Source: Ferrimonas kyonanensis DSM 18153 (lineage in GTDB: Bacteria > Pseudomonadota > Gammaproteobacteria > Enterobacterales > Shewanellaceae). Taken from it: a DNA stretch of 64,000 nt. Shown here one piece after another: positions 48,199-57,650 of this stretch (position 1 is the stretch's first letter; each line of letters opens with the position of its first letter). The stretch lies in contig NZ_KE384364.1 of NCBI RefSeq assembly GCF_000425405.1, positions 110,345 to 174,344 on the forward strand, in the 5' to 3' direction. The notes under the pieces were generated by a model, which was given only the letters and a program-made list of their open reading frames with translations, searched no databases and was not told the origin of the DNA. Made by a program: the position numbers and the translations under genes.

Positions 48199-48222
48199 AA
48201 GGCCGCTGTAAACAGCGGCCTT
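48199..48222 (-). terminator. dnaJ: Hairpin after dnaJ
   Basis: A 10-bp stem (AAGGCCGCTG / CAGCGGCCTT, 4-nt loop) 30 nt after the dnaJ stop; only a short T-run follows on the minus strand. Confidence 0.7.
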
Positions 48223-48252
48223 GGAAATGGCACTCGATGTGCGACGACAGCG

Positions 48253-49389
48253 TTAGCTGGTCAGGTCATCGAAGAACTTCTTCACCCCATCGAAGAACCC
48301 TTCCGCCTTGGGGCTGTGCTTCTTGGAGGAGCCCTCCAGGGTCTGATCGAACTCCCGCAGCAACTCCTTCTGACGCTCGGTCAGGTTCACCGGCGTTTCG
48401 ATGATCACCTTGCAGATCAGGTCGCCGACGGCATGGCTGCGCACCGATTTCACGCCCTTGCCACGCAGGCGGAACATGCGCCCGGTCTGAGTCTCGGCGG
48501 ACACCTTCAGGTTCACCCGGCCATCCAGAGTCGGCACTTCGATGTCGCCGCCCACCGCGGCGGTGGAGAAACCGATTGGCACTTCGCAGTACAGGTTGTT
48601 GCCGTCACGCTGGAAGATGGGGTGATCCTTGACGTGCACCTGTACATACAGGTCGCCTGCCGGCGCCCCCATTTCACCCGCTTCGCCTTCGCCAGACAAG
48701 CGAATGCGGTCTCCGGTGTCGACACCGGCCGGAATCTTCACCGACAGGGTCTTGGTCTTCTCGACCCGGCCCTGACCATGACACTTGTTGCACGGATCCT
48801 TGATTACCTTGCCCTTACCATGACAGGTCGGACAGGTTTGGTTCACCGCAAAGAAACCCTGGCGCATCTGCACCTGGCCCTGACCGTGACAGGTGCCACA
48901 GGTCTGAGCGCTGGAGCCCTTCTTGGCGCCGCTGCCATGACAGCTGTCGCAGGCGGTCAGCACCGGAATGCGAATCTCCTTGGTGATGCCCTTAACGGCC
49001 TCCTCCAGGGACAGCTCCATGTTGTAGCGCAGATCATTGCCCCGGCTCGGGCCGGAGCGGCCACCACCACGACGACCGCCGCCAAAGATATCGCCAAACA
49101 CGTCGCCGAAGATGTCGCCGAAGTCGCCACCACCGCCACCGAAACCACCGCCGCCGCGGTTAGGATCGACACCGGCGTGACCAAATTGATCATAGGCGGC
49201 GCGTTTTTCAGAGTCGGTCAGGATCTCGTAGGCTTCCTTAACCTCTTTGAAAGATTCTTCGGCTTGGGTGTCGCCCGGATTGCGGTCCGGGTGGAACTTC
49301 ATAGCCAGGCGCTTGTAGGCCTTTTTGATGTCTCGCTCGCTGGCATCTCTCGCCACACCAAGCACTTCGTAGAAATCGCGTTTGGACAT
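48253..49389 (-). CDS. dnaJ: Chaperone protein DnaJ (Hsp40)
   Basis: A 378-aa type A J-protein co-chaperone of DnaK. It has an N-terminal J domain with HPD (KFHPDRNPG), a Gly/Phe region with an [15 protein letters not shown] repeat, four zinc-binding CxxCxGxG repeats ([32 protein letters not shown]) and a C-terminal substrate domain. The start [12 protein letters not shown] follows the family. A terminator separates it from dnaK. Confidence 0.98.
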   Translation of the reverse strand: MSKRDFYEVLGVARDASERDIKKAYKRLAMKFHPDRNPGDTQAEESFKEVKEAYEILTDSEKRAAYDQFGHAGVDPNRGGGGFGGGGGDFGDIFGDVFGDIFGGGRRGGGRSGPSRGNDLRYNMELSLEEAVKGITKEIRIPVLTACDSCHGSGAKKGSSAQTCGTCHGQGQVQMRQGFFAVNQTCPTCHGKGKVIKDPCNKCHGQGRVEKTKTLSVKIPAGVDTGDRIRLSGEGEAGEMGAPAGDLYVQVHVKDHPIFQRDGNNLYCEVPIGFSTAAVGGDIEVPTLDGRVNLKVSAETQTGRMFRLRGKGVKSVRSHAVGDLICKVIIETPVNLTERQKELLREFDQTLEGSSKKHSPKAEGFFDGVKKFFDDLTS

Positions 49390-49412
49390 ATCTCTAGCCA
49401 ATAGTTGTTTCG

Positions 49413-49447
49413 CAAAAAACGGGCGATCGGTGGTACCGAACGCCCGT
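49413..49447 (-). terminator. dnaK: Terminator between dnaK and dnaJ
   Basis: Minus-strand AACGGGCGTTCGGT / ACCGATCGCCCGTT stem (one mismatch) followed by six T residues, 30 nt after dnaK and 24 nt before dnaJ. Partial readthrough would keep DnaJ below DnaK. Confidence 0.9.
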
Positions 49448-49477
49448 TGCTTTCATTCAGGTCAAAGGACGTCAGAC

Positions 49478-51394
49478 TTATTTCTTGTCGTCTTTCACTT
49501 CTTCGAACTCAGCGTCAACCACGTCGTCTGCTGGCTGAGCCTGCTGTTCACCGGCTTCTGCACCACCCTGAGCTTGCTGGGCCTTGGCCTGAGCAATCTC
49601 CATCAGCTTAGCAGAGGCTTGAACCAGCTCCTGGGTCTTGGCTTCGATGGCTTCCTTGTCGGAACCCTTAGTCGCTTCCTCAACCTCTTTGATGGCTGCT
49701 TCAATCTTCTCTTTCTCGTCAGCAGGCAGAGCCTCACCGGCTTCTTCGATCTGCTTACGGGTCGCGTGAGCCAGACCATCCGCCTGGTTACGGGCCTGAA
49801 CCAGCTCTTCGAACTTCTGGTCCTCTTCCGCGTGGGCTTCGGCTTCGTTCACCATTTTGTTGATCTCGTCCTCGGACAGACCGGAAGACGCCTGGATGGT
49901 GATCTTCTGCTCTTTGCCAGTGCCCTTGTCCTTAGCGGACACGTGCAGGATGCCGTCGGCATCGATGTCGAAGGTCACTTCAATCTGTGGCAGACCACGA
50001 GGTGCCGCCTGGATGCCTTCCAGGTTGAAGTTACCCAGAGACTTGTTGGCGCCGGCTTGCTTACGCTCACCCTGCAGCACGTGGATGGTTACCGCAGACT
50101 GGTTGTCTTCGGCGGTAGAGAACACCTGCGACTTCTTAGTCGGAATGGTGGTGTTCTTCTCGATCAGTGCGGTCATGACACCGCCCATGGTTTCGATACC
50201 CAGAGACAGAGGGGTTACGTCCAGCAGCAGTACGTCTTTCACGTCACCGGCCAGTACACCACCCTGAACCGCGGCACCCATGGCAACGGCTTCATCCGGG
50301 TTCACGTCTTTACGAGGCTCTTTACCGAAGAAGTCAGCCACCGCCGCCTGAACTTTAGGCATACGGGTCTGACCACCCACCAGAATCACGTCCTGTACAT
50401 CGGACACGTTCAGGTCGGCGTCACGCAGAGCCACTTTCAACGGCTCCAGGGAGCGAACAATCAGGTCTTCAACCAGGGCTTCCAGCTTGGCGCGGGTCAC
50501 CTTGATGTTCATGTGCTTAGGACCGGTGGCGTCTGCGGTTACGTACGGCAGGTTCACTTCGGTCTGCTGAGTGGAAGACAGCTCAATCTTAGCTTTTTCA
50601 GCGGCTTCTTTCAGGCGCTGCATCGCCAGGGGATCGTTCTTCAGGTCGATGCCCTGCTCTTTCTTGAACTCTTCAACCAGGTAGTTGATCAGACGGTTGT
50701 CGAAGTCTTCGCCGCCCAGGTGAGTGTCACCGTTGGTGGCCAGTACTTCAAAGGTCTTTTCACCTTCTACGTCGTCAATCTCGATGATGGAGATATCAAA
50801 GGTACCACCACCCAGGTCGTATACCGCGATGATGTTGTCACCGGTGTTTTTGTCCAGACCGTAGGCCAGGGCAGCAGCGGTCGGCTCGTTGATGATGCGC
50901 TTCACATCCAGACCGGCGATGCGGCCGGCGTCTTTGGTCGCCTGACGCTGAGAGTCGTTGAAGTAAGCCGGTACGGTAATTACCGCTTCAGTCACTTCCT
51001 CACCCAGGTAGTCTTCGGCGGTTTTCTTCATCTTCTTCAGAACTTCCGCAGACACCTGAGGTGCAGCCATCTTCTTGCCTTGGGCTTCTACCCAGGCATC
51101 ACCGTTGTCGGCTTCAACAATTTTGAACGGCATGATGTCGATGTCACGCTGAACCACTTCGTCTTTGAACCGGCGACCGATCAGTCGCTTAATGGCAAAC
51201 ACGGTGTTGTGCGGGTTGGTAACGGCCTGACGCTTGGCGGGTTGACCTACTAAGGTTTCATCATCGGTGTAAGCAATGATAGAAGGAGTAGTACGGTCGC
51301 CTTCCGCGTTCTCAATTACTTTTGGCTTGTCGCCATCCAGGATAGCCAAACAGGAGTTAGTGGTACCCAGGTCGATGCCGATGATCTTGCCCAT
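49478..51394 (-). CDS. dnaK: Chaperone protein DnaK (Hsp70)
   Basis: A 638-aa Hsp70 (E. coli 638 aa). The ATPase domain starts [18 protein letters not shown], with the phosphate motifs [13 protein letters not shown] and [13 protein letters not shown]. The substrate-binding domain and an acidic, Gln/Ala-rich tail ending in EEVKDDKK follow. It precedes dnaJ; grpE is separate at 55.1 kb. A sigma-32 promoter lies about 110 nt upstream of the start. Confidence 0.98.
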   Translation of the reverse strand: MGKIIGIDLGTTNSCLAILDGDKPKVIENAEGDRTTPSIIAYTDDETLVGQPAKRQAVTNPHNTVFAIKRLIGRRFKDEVVQRDIDIMPFKIVEADNGDAWVEAQGKKMAAPQVSAEVLKKMKKTAEDYLGEEVTEAVITVPAYFNDSQRQATKDAGRIAGLDVKRIINEPTAAALAYGLDKNTGDNIIAVYDLGGGTFDISIIEIDDVEGEKTFEVLATNGDTHLGGEDFDNRLINYLVEEFKKEQGIDLKNDPLAMQRLKEAAEKAKIELSSTQQTEVNLPYVTADATGPKHMNIKVTRAKLEALVEDLIVRSLEPLKVALRDADLNVSDVQDVILVGGQTRMPKVQAAVADFFGKEPRKDVNPDEAVAMGAAVQGGVLAGDVKDVLLLDVTPLSLGIETMGGVMTALIEKNTTIPTKKSQVFSTAEDNQSAVTIHVLQGERKQAGANKSLGNFNLEGIQAAPRGLPQIEVTFDIDADGILHVSAKDKGTGKEQKITIQASSGLSEDEINKMVNEAEAHAEEDQKFEELVQARNQADGLAHATRKQIEEAGEALPADEKEKIEAAIKEVEEATKGSDKEAIEAKTQELVQASAKLMEIAQAKAQQAQGGAEAGEQQAQPADDVVDAEFEEVKDDKK

Positions 51395-51511
51395 CGAAAG
51401 CCTCCAAATGCGTTTAAATCTAATGCGAAAATTTGCGATAACACCTATTTGGGGTTGCCGCCTCAGCCTTTCAAGGGCGACGGCTAAAAAAATTCCCCGC
51501 TGATGTCAGGG

Positions 51512-51538
51512 ATATGGGGGCAGGGTCTGAGATTCCAA
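51512..51538 (-). promoter_or_regulatory. dnaK: Sigma-32 promoter of dnaK
   Basis: Minus strand: TTGGAA (51533-51538), a 13-nt spacer, CCCCATAT (51512-51519), matching the heat-shock -10 CCCCATNT. Confidence 0.75.
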
Positions 51539-51569
51539 TGGTCATCGGCAAATAATTTGATCTGACGCT

Positions 51570-51599
51570 TTGCAACTCAAGGATTGTATACAATATAAT
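51570..51599 (+). promoter_or_regulatory. Promoter with GntR-like palindrome before the EamA gene
   Basis: TTGCAA (51570-51575), an 18-nt spacer and TATAAT (51594-51599). The spacer contains the perfect palindrome ATTGTATACAAT (51583-51594), which abuts the -10 and has the TTGTATACAA core of gluconate-type GntR operators. No GntR gene is in the window. Confidence 0.55.
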
Positions 51600-51641
51600 A
51601 ATTGCCATTCCTGTGGTTTCGTTAATCAAGTCGTGTTTCGA

Positions 51642-52577
51642 ATGGTCAAAAATCAGCGTCGTGCGGTTCAGTATGGAGCCGCAGCGGTATTCGCCTGGTC
51701 CACGGTGGCCACCGCCTTTAAGTTGTCGCTGGGCTACATGAGCCCGAGCCAGTTACTGCTGTACGCGGCACTGTTCTCCTGCATCGCCCTCAGCCTGATC
51801 GTGATACTGCAGAAAAAGACCCACCTGCTGCGGGCGCAGTTGCAAGCCGCGCCCGGGCGCTACCTCCAAAGCGGGCTGCTCAACCCCTTCCTGTACTATC
51901 TGGTGTTGTTCGGTTGCTACGACCTGCTGCCGGCGCAACAGGCCCAGCCACTGAACTACACCTGGGCGATACTGTTCAGCCTATTGGCCGTGCCGATGCT
52001 GGGACAGAAACTGCGCCGCTGGGATTTGATGGCCGCCCTCATCGCCTACGGCGGGGTGGTGGTGATCGCCACGGGTGGCGACTTGCGCGGTTTTCAGGTC
52101 GAGAGCTACCTGGGCTACGGCCTGGCCCTGCTGTCGACCCTGTTATGGTCGCTGTACTGGATCGTCAACACCAAGGACAAAGGCGACCCGGTGGTCAGCC
52201 TGCTGCTCAGCTTCATGGTGGCACTGCCGTTCATCATCGCCACCAGTTGGTATCGCGACGGCTGGGCAATGCCACAATGGCAGGGGATCGCCGGCGCGGC
52301 TTACGTCGGCCTGTTTGAGATGGGGTTTACCTTCGTATTGTGGTTGATGGCCCTGAAAAGCGCCGAGCGCACCGCTCCCATCACCAACATGGTGTTCCTG
52401 TCACCGTTTCTGTCGCTGTTTTTTATCGCCACTTTTGTCGGTGAAACCATTGCTCCGGCGACCTTCGTCGGCCTGGCGTTAATCGTCTCCGGGTTAGCCA
52501 CCCAGCAACTGGGGCCGCGACTGGCGCAAAAACCCGCCGCCAACGCACCCAAGCCGGAGATCGACAGTAGTCGCTAA
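51642..52577 (+). CDS. EamA/DMT-family transporter
   Basis: A 311-aa inner-membrane protein with about ten hydrophobic segments in two EamA repeats, the drug/metabolite transporter superfamily. Recognisable stretches are FAWSTVATAFKLSLGYMSPSQL in repeat 1 and LFEMGFTFVLWLMALKSAER then PFLSLFFIATFVGETIAPATFVGLALIVSG in repeat 2. The substrate is unknown. ATG 51642 is preferred because it starts just before the first membrane segment. It is divergent from dnaK; its stop overlaps the convergent lysR gene by 4 nt. Confidence 0.85.
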   Translation: MVKNQRRAVQYGAAAVFAWSTVATAFKLSLGYMSPSQLLLYAALFSCIALSLIVILQKKTHLLRAQLQAAPGRYLQSGLLNPFLYYLVLFGCYDLLPAQQAQPLNYTWAILFSLLAVPMLGQKLRRWDLMAALIAYGGVVVIATGGDLRGFQVESYLGYGLALLSTLLWSLYWIVNTKDKGDPVVSLLLSFMVALPFIIATSWYRDGWAMPQWQGIAGAAYVGLFEMGFTFVLWLMALKSAERTAPITNMVFLSPFLSLFFIATFVGETIAPATFVGLALIVSGLATQQLGPRLAQKPAANAPKPEIDSSR

Positions 52578-53413
52578 TCGCACCACTGCTGACACGCCGC
52601 CAGCAGGGCTGCCAATGCCGGCTTAGTACTGGCGCTGGCCGGCAATGTCAGGCCGATGCGGCGGAACATGCGTGGCGCCTGAAGCCGCACCTGGGTCAGA
52701 TCGGCGGCGGTCTCCAGCACCCCGGTGGGCAGAAACGAGATGCCAATGCCGGCACTCACCAGATGGCGCACCTGAGTTTTGTGCTGCGCCTTGGCCACCA
52801 GGTTAACCGCAAAGCCCTCGCTGGCCAGCAGGCTCAGGGTTTGCTGATGGGCCTCGCACACCACGCATTCGATAAAATTAAAATCATTGAGATCGGCGAT
52901 GCCCACCGCCTGTTGCTGCGCCAGTGGGTGATGGTTAGGCACGCACAGTACGTAGTCCTCCTCCCACAACGGCACAAACAGCTCATCCTCTTTCTTGAAC
53001 ACGTCCAGGGTGATGCGCGCCTGTGCCGCATCGTCGTCGTGATCCAGCAATTCGAAGCTCAACTGCGGCGATGCCTGGCTGCAATGGCTCAGGAAGCGAG
53101 CATAGGTGGCCGGACTGATGTCATGAAAATTGCCCAGTGCCAGCGGCAGAGTGGCCTGCTGGCTGGCAAACAGCCGACTCATCTTTTCCATCTGCCCCAG
53201 AGACTGCAGCGCCAGCGGGTACAACTGATGGGCCTCGTCGGTCAGATCCACTCCACGCTTGTGACGCACAAACAGCGCCACCCCCAACTCCGACTCCAGT
53301 TGCTTGATGGCCGATGACAAACTGGGCTGAGACACAAACAGCCGCTGCGATGCCGACGTTATGGAGCGCTCCTCGAACACCGCCACAAAACTGCGCAACA
53401 ATCGTACATCCAT
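52574..53413 (-). CDS. LysR-family transcriptional regulator
   Basis: A 279-aa LTTR with an N-terminal winged helix-turn-helix (LRSFVAVFEERSITSASQRLFVSQPSLSSAIKQLE) and a co-inducer-binding domain. It is divergent from a short-chain dehydrogenase gene with a 247-nt gap holding a T-N11-A type site, the classical arrangement for autoregulation and control of the divergent gene. The effector is unknown. The 3' end overlaps the EamA transporter stop by 4 nt. Confidence 0.92.
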   Translation of the reverse strand: MDVRLLRSFVAVFEERSITSASQRLFVSQPSLSSAIKQLESELGVALFVRHKRGVDLTDEAHQLYPLALQSLGQMEKMSRLFASQQATLPLALGNFHDISPATYARFLSHCSQASPQLSFELLDHDDDAAQARITLDVFKKEDELFVPLWEEDYVLCVPNHHPLAQQQAVGIADLNDFNFIECVVCEAHQQTLSLLASEGFAVNLVAKAQHKTQVRHLVSAGIGISFLPTGVLETAADLTQVRLQAPRMFRRIGLTLPASASTKPALAALLAACQQWCD

Positions 53414-53531
53414 ACAAAATTCCTATGTTAACCCTCAGTGATCAAGGACGAGTTTCGCCGCCGCAGCTGAACATCGCCCAGAATCAGGCCCCCCCGCGGC
53501 AAATCGGCTTGTCACCGATGATCGTCTTGCC

Positions 53532-53546
53532 ATAAGTTTACCCTAT
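53532..53546. promoter_or_regulatory. Candidate LysR binding site
   Basis: ATAAGTTTACCCTAT has the T-N11-A form (T53533 to A53545) with ATA/TAT ends, roughly mid-way between the divergent lysR and SDR starts. Confidence 0.4.
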
Positions 53547-53660
53547 GTCAGGCAGAGAAAATTAATATTTTAAGACTATGAATAGCCTCTCTATAGTAAT
53601 CGCCATCGCAACGGCCATCGCCTTGCTACCCTTAGACACAGCTTTTATTGGAGAACCCCT

Positions 53661-54383
53661 ATGTCTCAACCTCTGATCGTGATTACCGGCGCCAGCTCCG
53701 GCATCGGTGAAGCCACTGCCCGCACCCTGTCCGCCCAAGGCCATCCGCTGTTGCTGATCGCCCGCCGGGTCGACAAGCTGGAAGCCCTGAACCTGCCCAA
53801 CACCCTGTGCCGCAAGGTGGACGTCACCGACCGTGACAGCTTTGCCGCCGCCATCGCCGACGCCGAAGCCCAGTACGGCCCGGTAGACTGCCTGGTCAAC
53901 AACGCCGGCGTGATGCTGCTGGGCGACGCCGACTCCCAGGATCCGGCCGAGTGGCAGAAGATGCTGGACGTCAACGTGATGGGCCTGCTCAACGGCATTC
54001 ACCTGGTGTTGGCCAAGATGCGTGAACGCAAGTGCGGCACCATCGTCAACATCAGCTCGGTGGCCGGTCGCAAGACCTTCCCCAACCACGTGGCCTACTG
54101 CGGCACCAAGTTTGCCGTTCACGGCCTGTCGGAAACCCTGCGCGAAGAGGTGTGTGGCGACGACGTACGGGTGATCACCATCGCCCCAGGCGCGGTGGAA
54201 ACCGAACTGCTGGGTCACACCACCCGCCAGGACATCAAAGACGGTTACGGGGAGTGGAAAGACAGCATGGGCGGCGTGCTGGCCGCTCAGGACGTGGCCA
54301 ACGCCATTGAATACGCCTATCGTCAGCCACAGAATGTGCACATTCGTGAAATCGTACTCACCACCACCCGCCAGCCGGCGTAA
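53661..54383 (+). CDS. Short-chain dehydrogenase/reductase
   Basis: A 240-aa classical SDR: cofactor motif TGASSGIG near the N-terminus, NNAG, catalytic Ser in NISSVAGRK and Tyr/Lys in AYCGTK. The overall pattern (VNVMGLLNGIHLVLAKM, APGAVETEL) is like YdfG-type NADP-dependent oxidoreductases. AGG/GGAG precedes the ATG (TTGGAGAACCCCTATG). It is probably under the divergent LysR regulator. Its last 50 nt overlap the start region of the L,D-transpeptidase gene. Confidence 0.9.
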   Translation: MSQPLIVITGASSGIGEATARTLSAQGHPLLLIARRVDKLEALNLPNTLCRKVDVTDRDSFAAAIADAEAQYGPVDCLVNNAGVMLLGDADSQDPAEWQKMLDVNVMGLLNGIHLVLAKMRERKCGTIVNISSVAGRKTFPNHVAYCGTKFAVHGLSETLREEVCGDDVRVITIAPGAVETELLGHTTRQDIKDGYGEWKDSMGGVLAAQDVANAIEYAYRQPQNVHIREIVLTTTRQPA

Positions 54384-55053
54384 CGTCCGCTCGCATTGGC
54401 GCCGCCGGCTGTTGGCGGCGCTGTTGCTGCTGTCACCGGGGTTGGCCTGCGCCGCCGGGGATCTGGACGCGGCTCGCCAACGCCTGACCCCGGCCCTGCA
54501 GCGCATGCCCGGCGGCCAGTTGCCACAACAACTGCTGCTGCTGGCGATTAAGCAGAGTTACCGACTGGAGCTGTGGGGCAGTGACGCCGACGGTCACTGG
54601 ACCCGGCTGCGTACCTACCCGATCATGGCCTTCAGCGGCGGGCCTGGTCCCAAGCTACTCGAGGGTGACCTGCAGGTGCCCGAGGGCGTCTATCGGCCGG
54701 TGGCCTTCAACCCCAACAGCCGCTACCACCTGTCGCTGAAACTCAACTACCCCAACGCCTTCGACCGGCGCATGGCCCTGAACGATGGCCGCCGGGACCC
54801 CGGCAGCAACATCTTTATCCACGGCCAGGAGGCGTCCAGCGGCTGCCTGGCCATGGGCAATACCGTCATCGAAGAGCTGTACTGGCTGGTGTCGGTGGTG
54901 GGCCTTCGCGACACCCGAGTGGTGATCACCCCGGTGGATCCTCGCCGTACCCCACTGCGACGCTGGCCCTCCAGTCCGAGCTGGACCGACGACAAATACC
55001 GGCGCATCGAAGCGGCAGTGGCCGAACTGCAGCCACAAAAAAAGCAGCCATAG
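54334..55053 (+). CDS. L,D-transpeptidase-like protein (YkuD/YafK type), exported
   Basis: A protein of about 239 aa with a hydrophobic export signal (RRRLLAALLLLSPGLACA) and the L,D-transpeptidase catalytic signature IHGQEASSGCLAMG with nucleophile Cys. The small YafK-type catalytic domain is recognisable from the GPKLLEGDLQVPEGVY stretch. It probably acts on peptidoglycan cross-bridges or lipoprotein attachment in the periplasm. The start is uncertain: ATG 54334, GTG 54346 or ATG 54307, all inside the SDR gene, implying translational coupling. The 3' end forms part of the grpE terminator. Confidence 0.8.
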   Translation: MCTFVKSYSPPPASRRNVRSHWRRRLLAALLLLSPGLACAAGDLDAARQRLTPALQRMPGGQLPQQLLLLAIKQSYRLELWGSDADGHWTRLRTYPIMAFSGGPGPKLLEGDLQVPEGVYRPVAFNPNSRYHLSLKLNYPNAFDRRMALNDGRRDPGSNIFIHGQEASSGCLAMGNTVIEELYWLVSVVGLRDTRVVITPVDPRRTPLRRWPSSPSWTDDKYRRIEAAVAELQPQKKQP

Positions 55054-55061
55054 AGGCTGCT
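55035..55061 (-). terminator. grpE: Intrinsic terminator of grpE, overlapping the L,D-transpeptidase stop
   Basis: Minus-strand AGCAGCC / GGCTGCT stem with a 5-nt loop and at least seven T residues, 20 nt after the grpE stop. Confidence 0.88.
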
Positions 55062-55081
55062 TCATTCCGCGGCAAGGCCGA

Positions 55082-55672
55082 TCAGGCGGTGGTATCGACG
55101 CTGGGCTGCTCACTGCCTTTAGAGATCATCACCATCGCCGGGCGCAGCAGGCGGCCATTGAGTTCGTAGCCTTTCTGCATGACTGCCATCACGGTATTGG
55201 CGGCAAACTCTTCCGACGGTTGCATCGCCATCGCCTGGTGCTGATCTGGATTAAACGGCTGACCCAGTGGATCAATCTCTTTAATACCAAACTTATCCAC
55301 GCTGCTCAGGAAACTCTTGCGAGTCAGTTCAACCCCTTCGATCAGAGGCTTAACCGCCTCATTGTCGCTATCGGCGGTCTGCAAGGCTCGCTCCAGGTTA
55401 TCAATAACCGGCAGCAGTTCACCGGCAAACTTCTCCAGGGCAAATTTACGGGCTTTTTCCACATCCTGTGCACTGCGACGGCGAATGTTCTCCATTTCGG
55501 CATGGGCACGTACTACGCTGTCTTTCTGGCCATCGATGGTGGCTTTGGCGGCCGCCAGCTGTGATTCCAGTTCCTCAATGCGGGCGGCGTGTGGATCCTG
55601 CTCGGTTTCAACTTGCTCTTGTTCCAGTTCAACCTGTTCTGGCTGCTCCACTTTTTGCTGCTCGTCGCTCAT
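55082..55672 (-). CDS. grpE: Nucleotide exchange factor GrpE
   Basis: A 196-aa dimeric nucleotide exchange factor for DnaK. It has an acidic Glu/Gln-rich N-terminus, a long coiled coil ([21 protein letters not shown]) and the conserved [20 protein letters not shown] and C-terminal [17 protein letters not shown]. It is unlinked to dnaK (3.7 kb away), divergent from nadK, and has its own sigma-32 promoter and terminator. Confidence 0.97.
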   Translation of the reverse strand: MSDEQQKVEQPEQVELEQEQVETEQDPHAARIEELESQLAAAKATIDGQKDSVVRAHAEMENIRRRSAQDVEKARKFALEKFAGELLPVIDNLERALQTADSDNEAVKPLIEGVELTRKSFLSSVDKFGIKEIDPLGQPFNPDQHQAMAMQPSEEFAANTVMAVMQKGYELNGRLLRPAMVMISKGSEQPSVDTTA

Positions 55673-55717
55673 TTCAACTCCGGCTAAAATACTCTGTTAC
55701 CATTGGCTCTGAGCCTA

Positions 55718-55745
55718 TTATGGGGACTGATTTTGTGACTTCAAG
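55718..55745 (-). promoter_or_regulatory. grpE: Sigma-32 promoter of grpE
   Basis: Minus strand: CTTGAA (55740-55745), a 14-nt spacer, CCCCATAA (55718-55725), an excellent heat-shock promoter match about 39 nt upstream of the start codon. Confidence 0.85.
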
Positions 55746-55907
55746 GGCTAACGGAGCAATATCCCGGTCGCGAAGGACAATCTGTGCCTGAGCGGCGGCC
55801 TCGGCAGTCCTGAGGTGACAAACCGGCAATCCCCGTATATCGTTGACCTAAGTAGAGTAACCCGTCCATGGGGCGCACCTGACCGCCCAATCCGACACGA
55901 GACCAAC

Positions 55908-56792
55908 ATGCAAACAGCATTTAAAACCATCGGCCTTATTGGCAAACCTCGCCACCAGGGCGCCAACCAGACTCTGGCGCAACTGTTTTACTGGCTAAAT
56001 AAGCAAGGCTATGAAGTGCTGATCGAATCCGACATCTCCAGAGAGTTGGGCTGCGACAAGGCCGAAGCCGTGGAGATGACCGAGATTGGCGAGCGCTGCG
56101 ATCTGGCCATCGTGGTCGGCGGTGACGGCAACATGCTGGGGGCGGCACGGGTACTGGCCCGCTATGACGTGGCGGTACTCGGGGTCAACCGCGGCAACCT
56201 GGGGTTTCTGACCGACGTCGACCCGGACCAGTTTAAAGAAACCCTGACCAAGGTCCTTGGCGGCGAGTTTGAGACCGAGCAGCGCTTTCTGCTGCACACC
56301 GAAGTCCATCGCCACGGCGAACAGAAGAGCCACAATGTGGCGGTCAACGAAGCGGTTCTGCACGCCGGTAAGGTGGCGCACATGATCGATTTCGAGGTCT
56401 ACATCGACGGTCGTTTCATGTACAGCCAGCGCGCCGACGGCATGATTGTCGCCACCCCCACCGGTTCCACCGCCTACTCGCTGTCGGCGGGCGGCGCCAT
56501 CCTGACCCCGAACCTCAACGCCAACATTCTGGTGCCGATGTTTCCCCACACCCTCTCCTGCCGCCCCATTGTGGTAGACGGCGACAGCGAGATTACCCTG
56601 CGCGCCTCCTGCAGCTCCAGCTCACCGGAGCTGGAGATCAGCTGCGACAGCCAGGTTACTCTGGCCTGCCTGCCCGGCGATGAGATTCGCATTCGCAAGT
56701 CCCCTTACGCCCTCAGGCTGATCCACCCCAAGGGCTATAACTACTTCGAAGTGCTGCGCAGCAAACTGGACTGGGGCAGCAAACTGTTCTGA
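55908..56792 (+). CDS. nadK: NAD kinase
   Basis: A 294-aa NAD kinase (E. coli NadK 292 aa) that makes NADP from NAD and ATP. The GGDGN motif is at residues 71-75, with [16 protein letters not shown] and the substrate motif NEAVLHAGK, plus [23 protein letters not shown] 55908 fits the family start ([16 protein letters not shown]). It is divergent from grpE and precedes a minus-strand SDR gene, the order seen around nadK-recN in related bacteria. Confidence 0.97.
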   Translation: MQTAFKTIGLIGKPRHQGANQTLAQLFYWLNKQGYEVLIESDISRELGCDKAEAVEMTEIGERCDLAIVVGGDGNMLGAARVLARYDVAVLGVNRGNLGFLTDVDPDQFKETLTKVLGGEFETEQRFLLHTEVHRHGEQKSHNVAVNEAVLHAGKVAHMIDFEVYIDGRFMYSQRADGMIVATPTGSTAYSLSAGGAILTPNLNANILVPMFPHTLSCRPIVVDGDSEITLRASCSSSSPELEISCDSQVTLACLPGDEIRIRKSPYALRLIHPKGYNYFEVLRSKLDWGSKLF

Positions 56793-56802
56793 TCCCTCAA
56801 GC

Positions 56803-57495
56803 TCAAAACTCGATGGGCTGACCATCACGCAGGAAGGCGCCACTGGGGCCATGATCGTCCAGTGTCGCCGCCCAGGTGATCCAGCGGGCCGCGTCCGCCG
56901 GATCCCGGCTGGCCTGAGGCCCGCCCATGTCGGTACGGGCCCAGCCCGGACACACGGCATTGACCTTGATGCCGTCATCGGCGGTCTCTGCCGCCACCAC
57001 CCGGGTCAAGGCATTCAAACCGGCCTTGGATACCCGGTAGGCGGCCTGATGCTGCCCCATCTCCGCCAGCGAGCCGTAACCGGAAGAGACATTGACGATG
57101 CGGCCATATTGGCTGGCTCGCATCAGCGGCAAAATCATCTGGCACATCAGCATCGCTCCGGTCAGGTTGGTGTCCAGAGTCCGCTGCCACTGTGACAAGG
57201 TAATGGCCGGCAATGGCAGCCCCTGATCCAGCATAATGCCGGCGTTATTGACCAGCACCTCGACCCCTCCGTACAGCTCGGTCAACCAGGCCGCCAACTC
57301 CTGCACCTGCTGTGGCCGGGTAACGTCGAGGGCAAACGGACTGGCCTCACCGCCCTGACCTCGAATCGACGCCGCCACCGCCATGGCGTCCTCATGCCGT
57401 CGGGCACAGGCCACCACATGGAACTCCTGATCGGCCAACTGATGGGCCACGTGCCAACCCAACCCCCGGTTACTGCCTGTCACCACCGCAATCAT
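56803..57495 (-). CDS. Short-chain dehydrogenase/reductase
   Basis: A 230-aa classical SDR, with cofactor motif TGSNRGLG, NNAG, catalytic Ser in VNVSSGYGS, and Tyr/Lys in AYRVSKAG. The RGLG motif with a carbonyl-reductase-like layout suggests an NADPH-dependent carbonyl reductase; the substrate is unknown. ATG 57495 has GGGAGAG 5 nt upstream and is preferred over a GTG seven codons earlier. It converges on nadK, with 10 nt between stops, and is divergent from recN. Confidence 0.88.
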   Translation of the reverse strand: MIAVVTGSNRGLGWHVAHQLADQEFHVVACARRHEDAMAVAASIRGQGGEASPFALDVTRPQQVQELAAWLTELYGGVEVLVNNAGIMLDQGLPLPAITLSQWQRTLDTNLTGAMLMCQMILPLMRASQYGRIVNVSSGYGSLAEMGQHQAAYRVSKAGLNALTRVVAAETADDGIKVNAVCPGWARTDMGGPQASRDPADAARWITWAATLDDHGPSGAFLRDGQPIEF

Positions 57496-57588
57496 ACGGA
57501 CTCTCCCGTCAGTCACCGCCAGTGCGGCCCTTTGAAAACATAGGAAGAGTTACGGCGCTGTACAACTTTTTGCCATTGGTGCTTTACT

Positions 57589-57641
57589 GAACAGGGAAAA
57601 TACATATACTGTTATTCCATACAGTATGTCTATTCATACAG
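57589..57641 (+). promoter_or_regulatory. recN: SOS promoter of recN with tandem LexA sites
   Basis: TATACT (57605-57610) with a weak upstream TTTACT forms the promoter. CTGT-N8-ACAG (57607-57626 with flanking TA) is a consensus LexA box covering the -10, and ATGT-N8-ACAG (57626-57641) is a degenerate second box directly abutting it. E. coli recN likewise has multiple LexA sites. Confidence 0.85.
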
Positions 57642-57650
57642 GGCAGAGAG

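Noticed and set aside
49382-51253. 623-codon plus-strand open frame
   Set aside because: Antisense to dnaK, which is certain; the reverse frame of highly biased dnaK codons often stays open.
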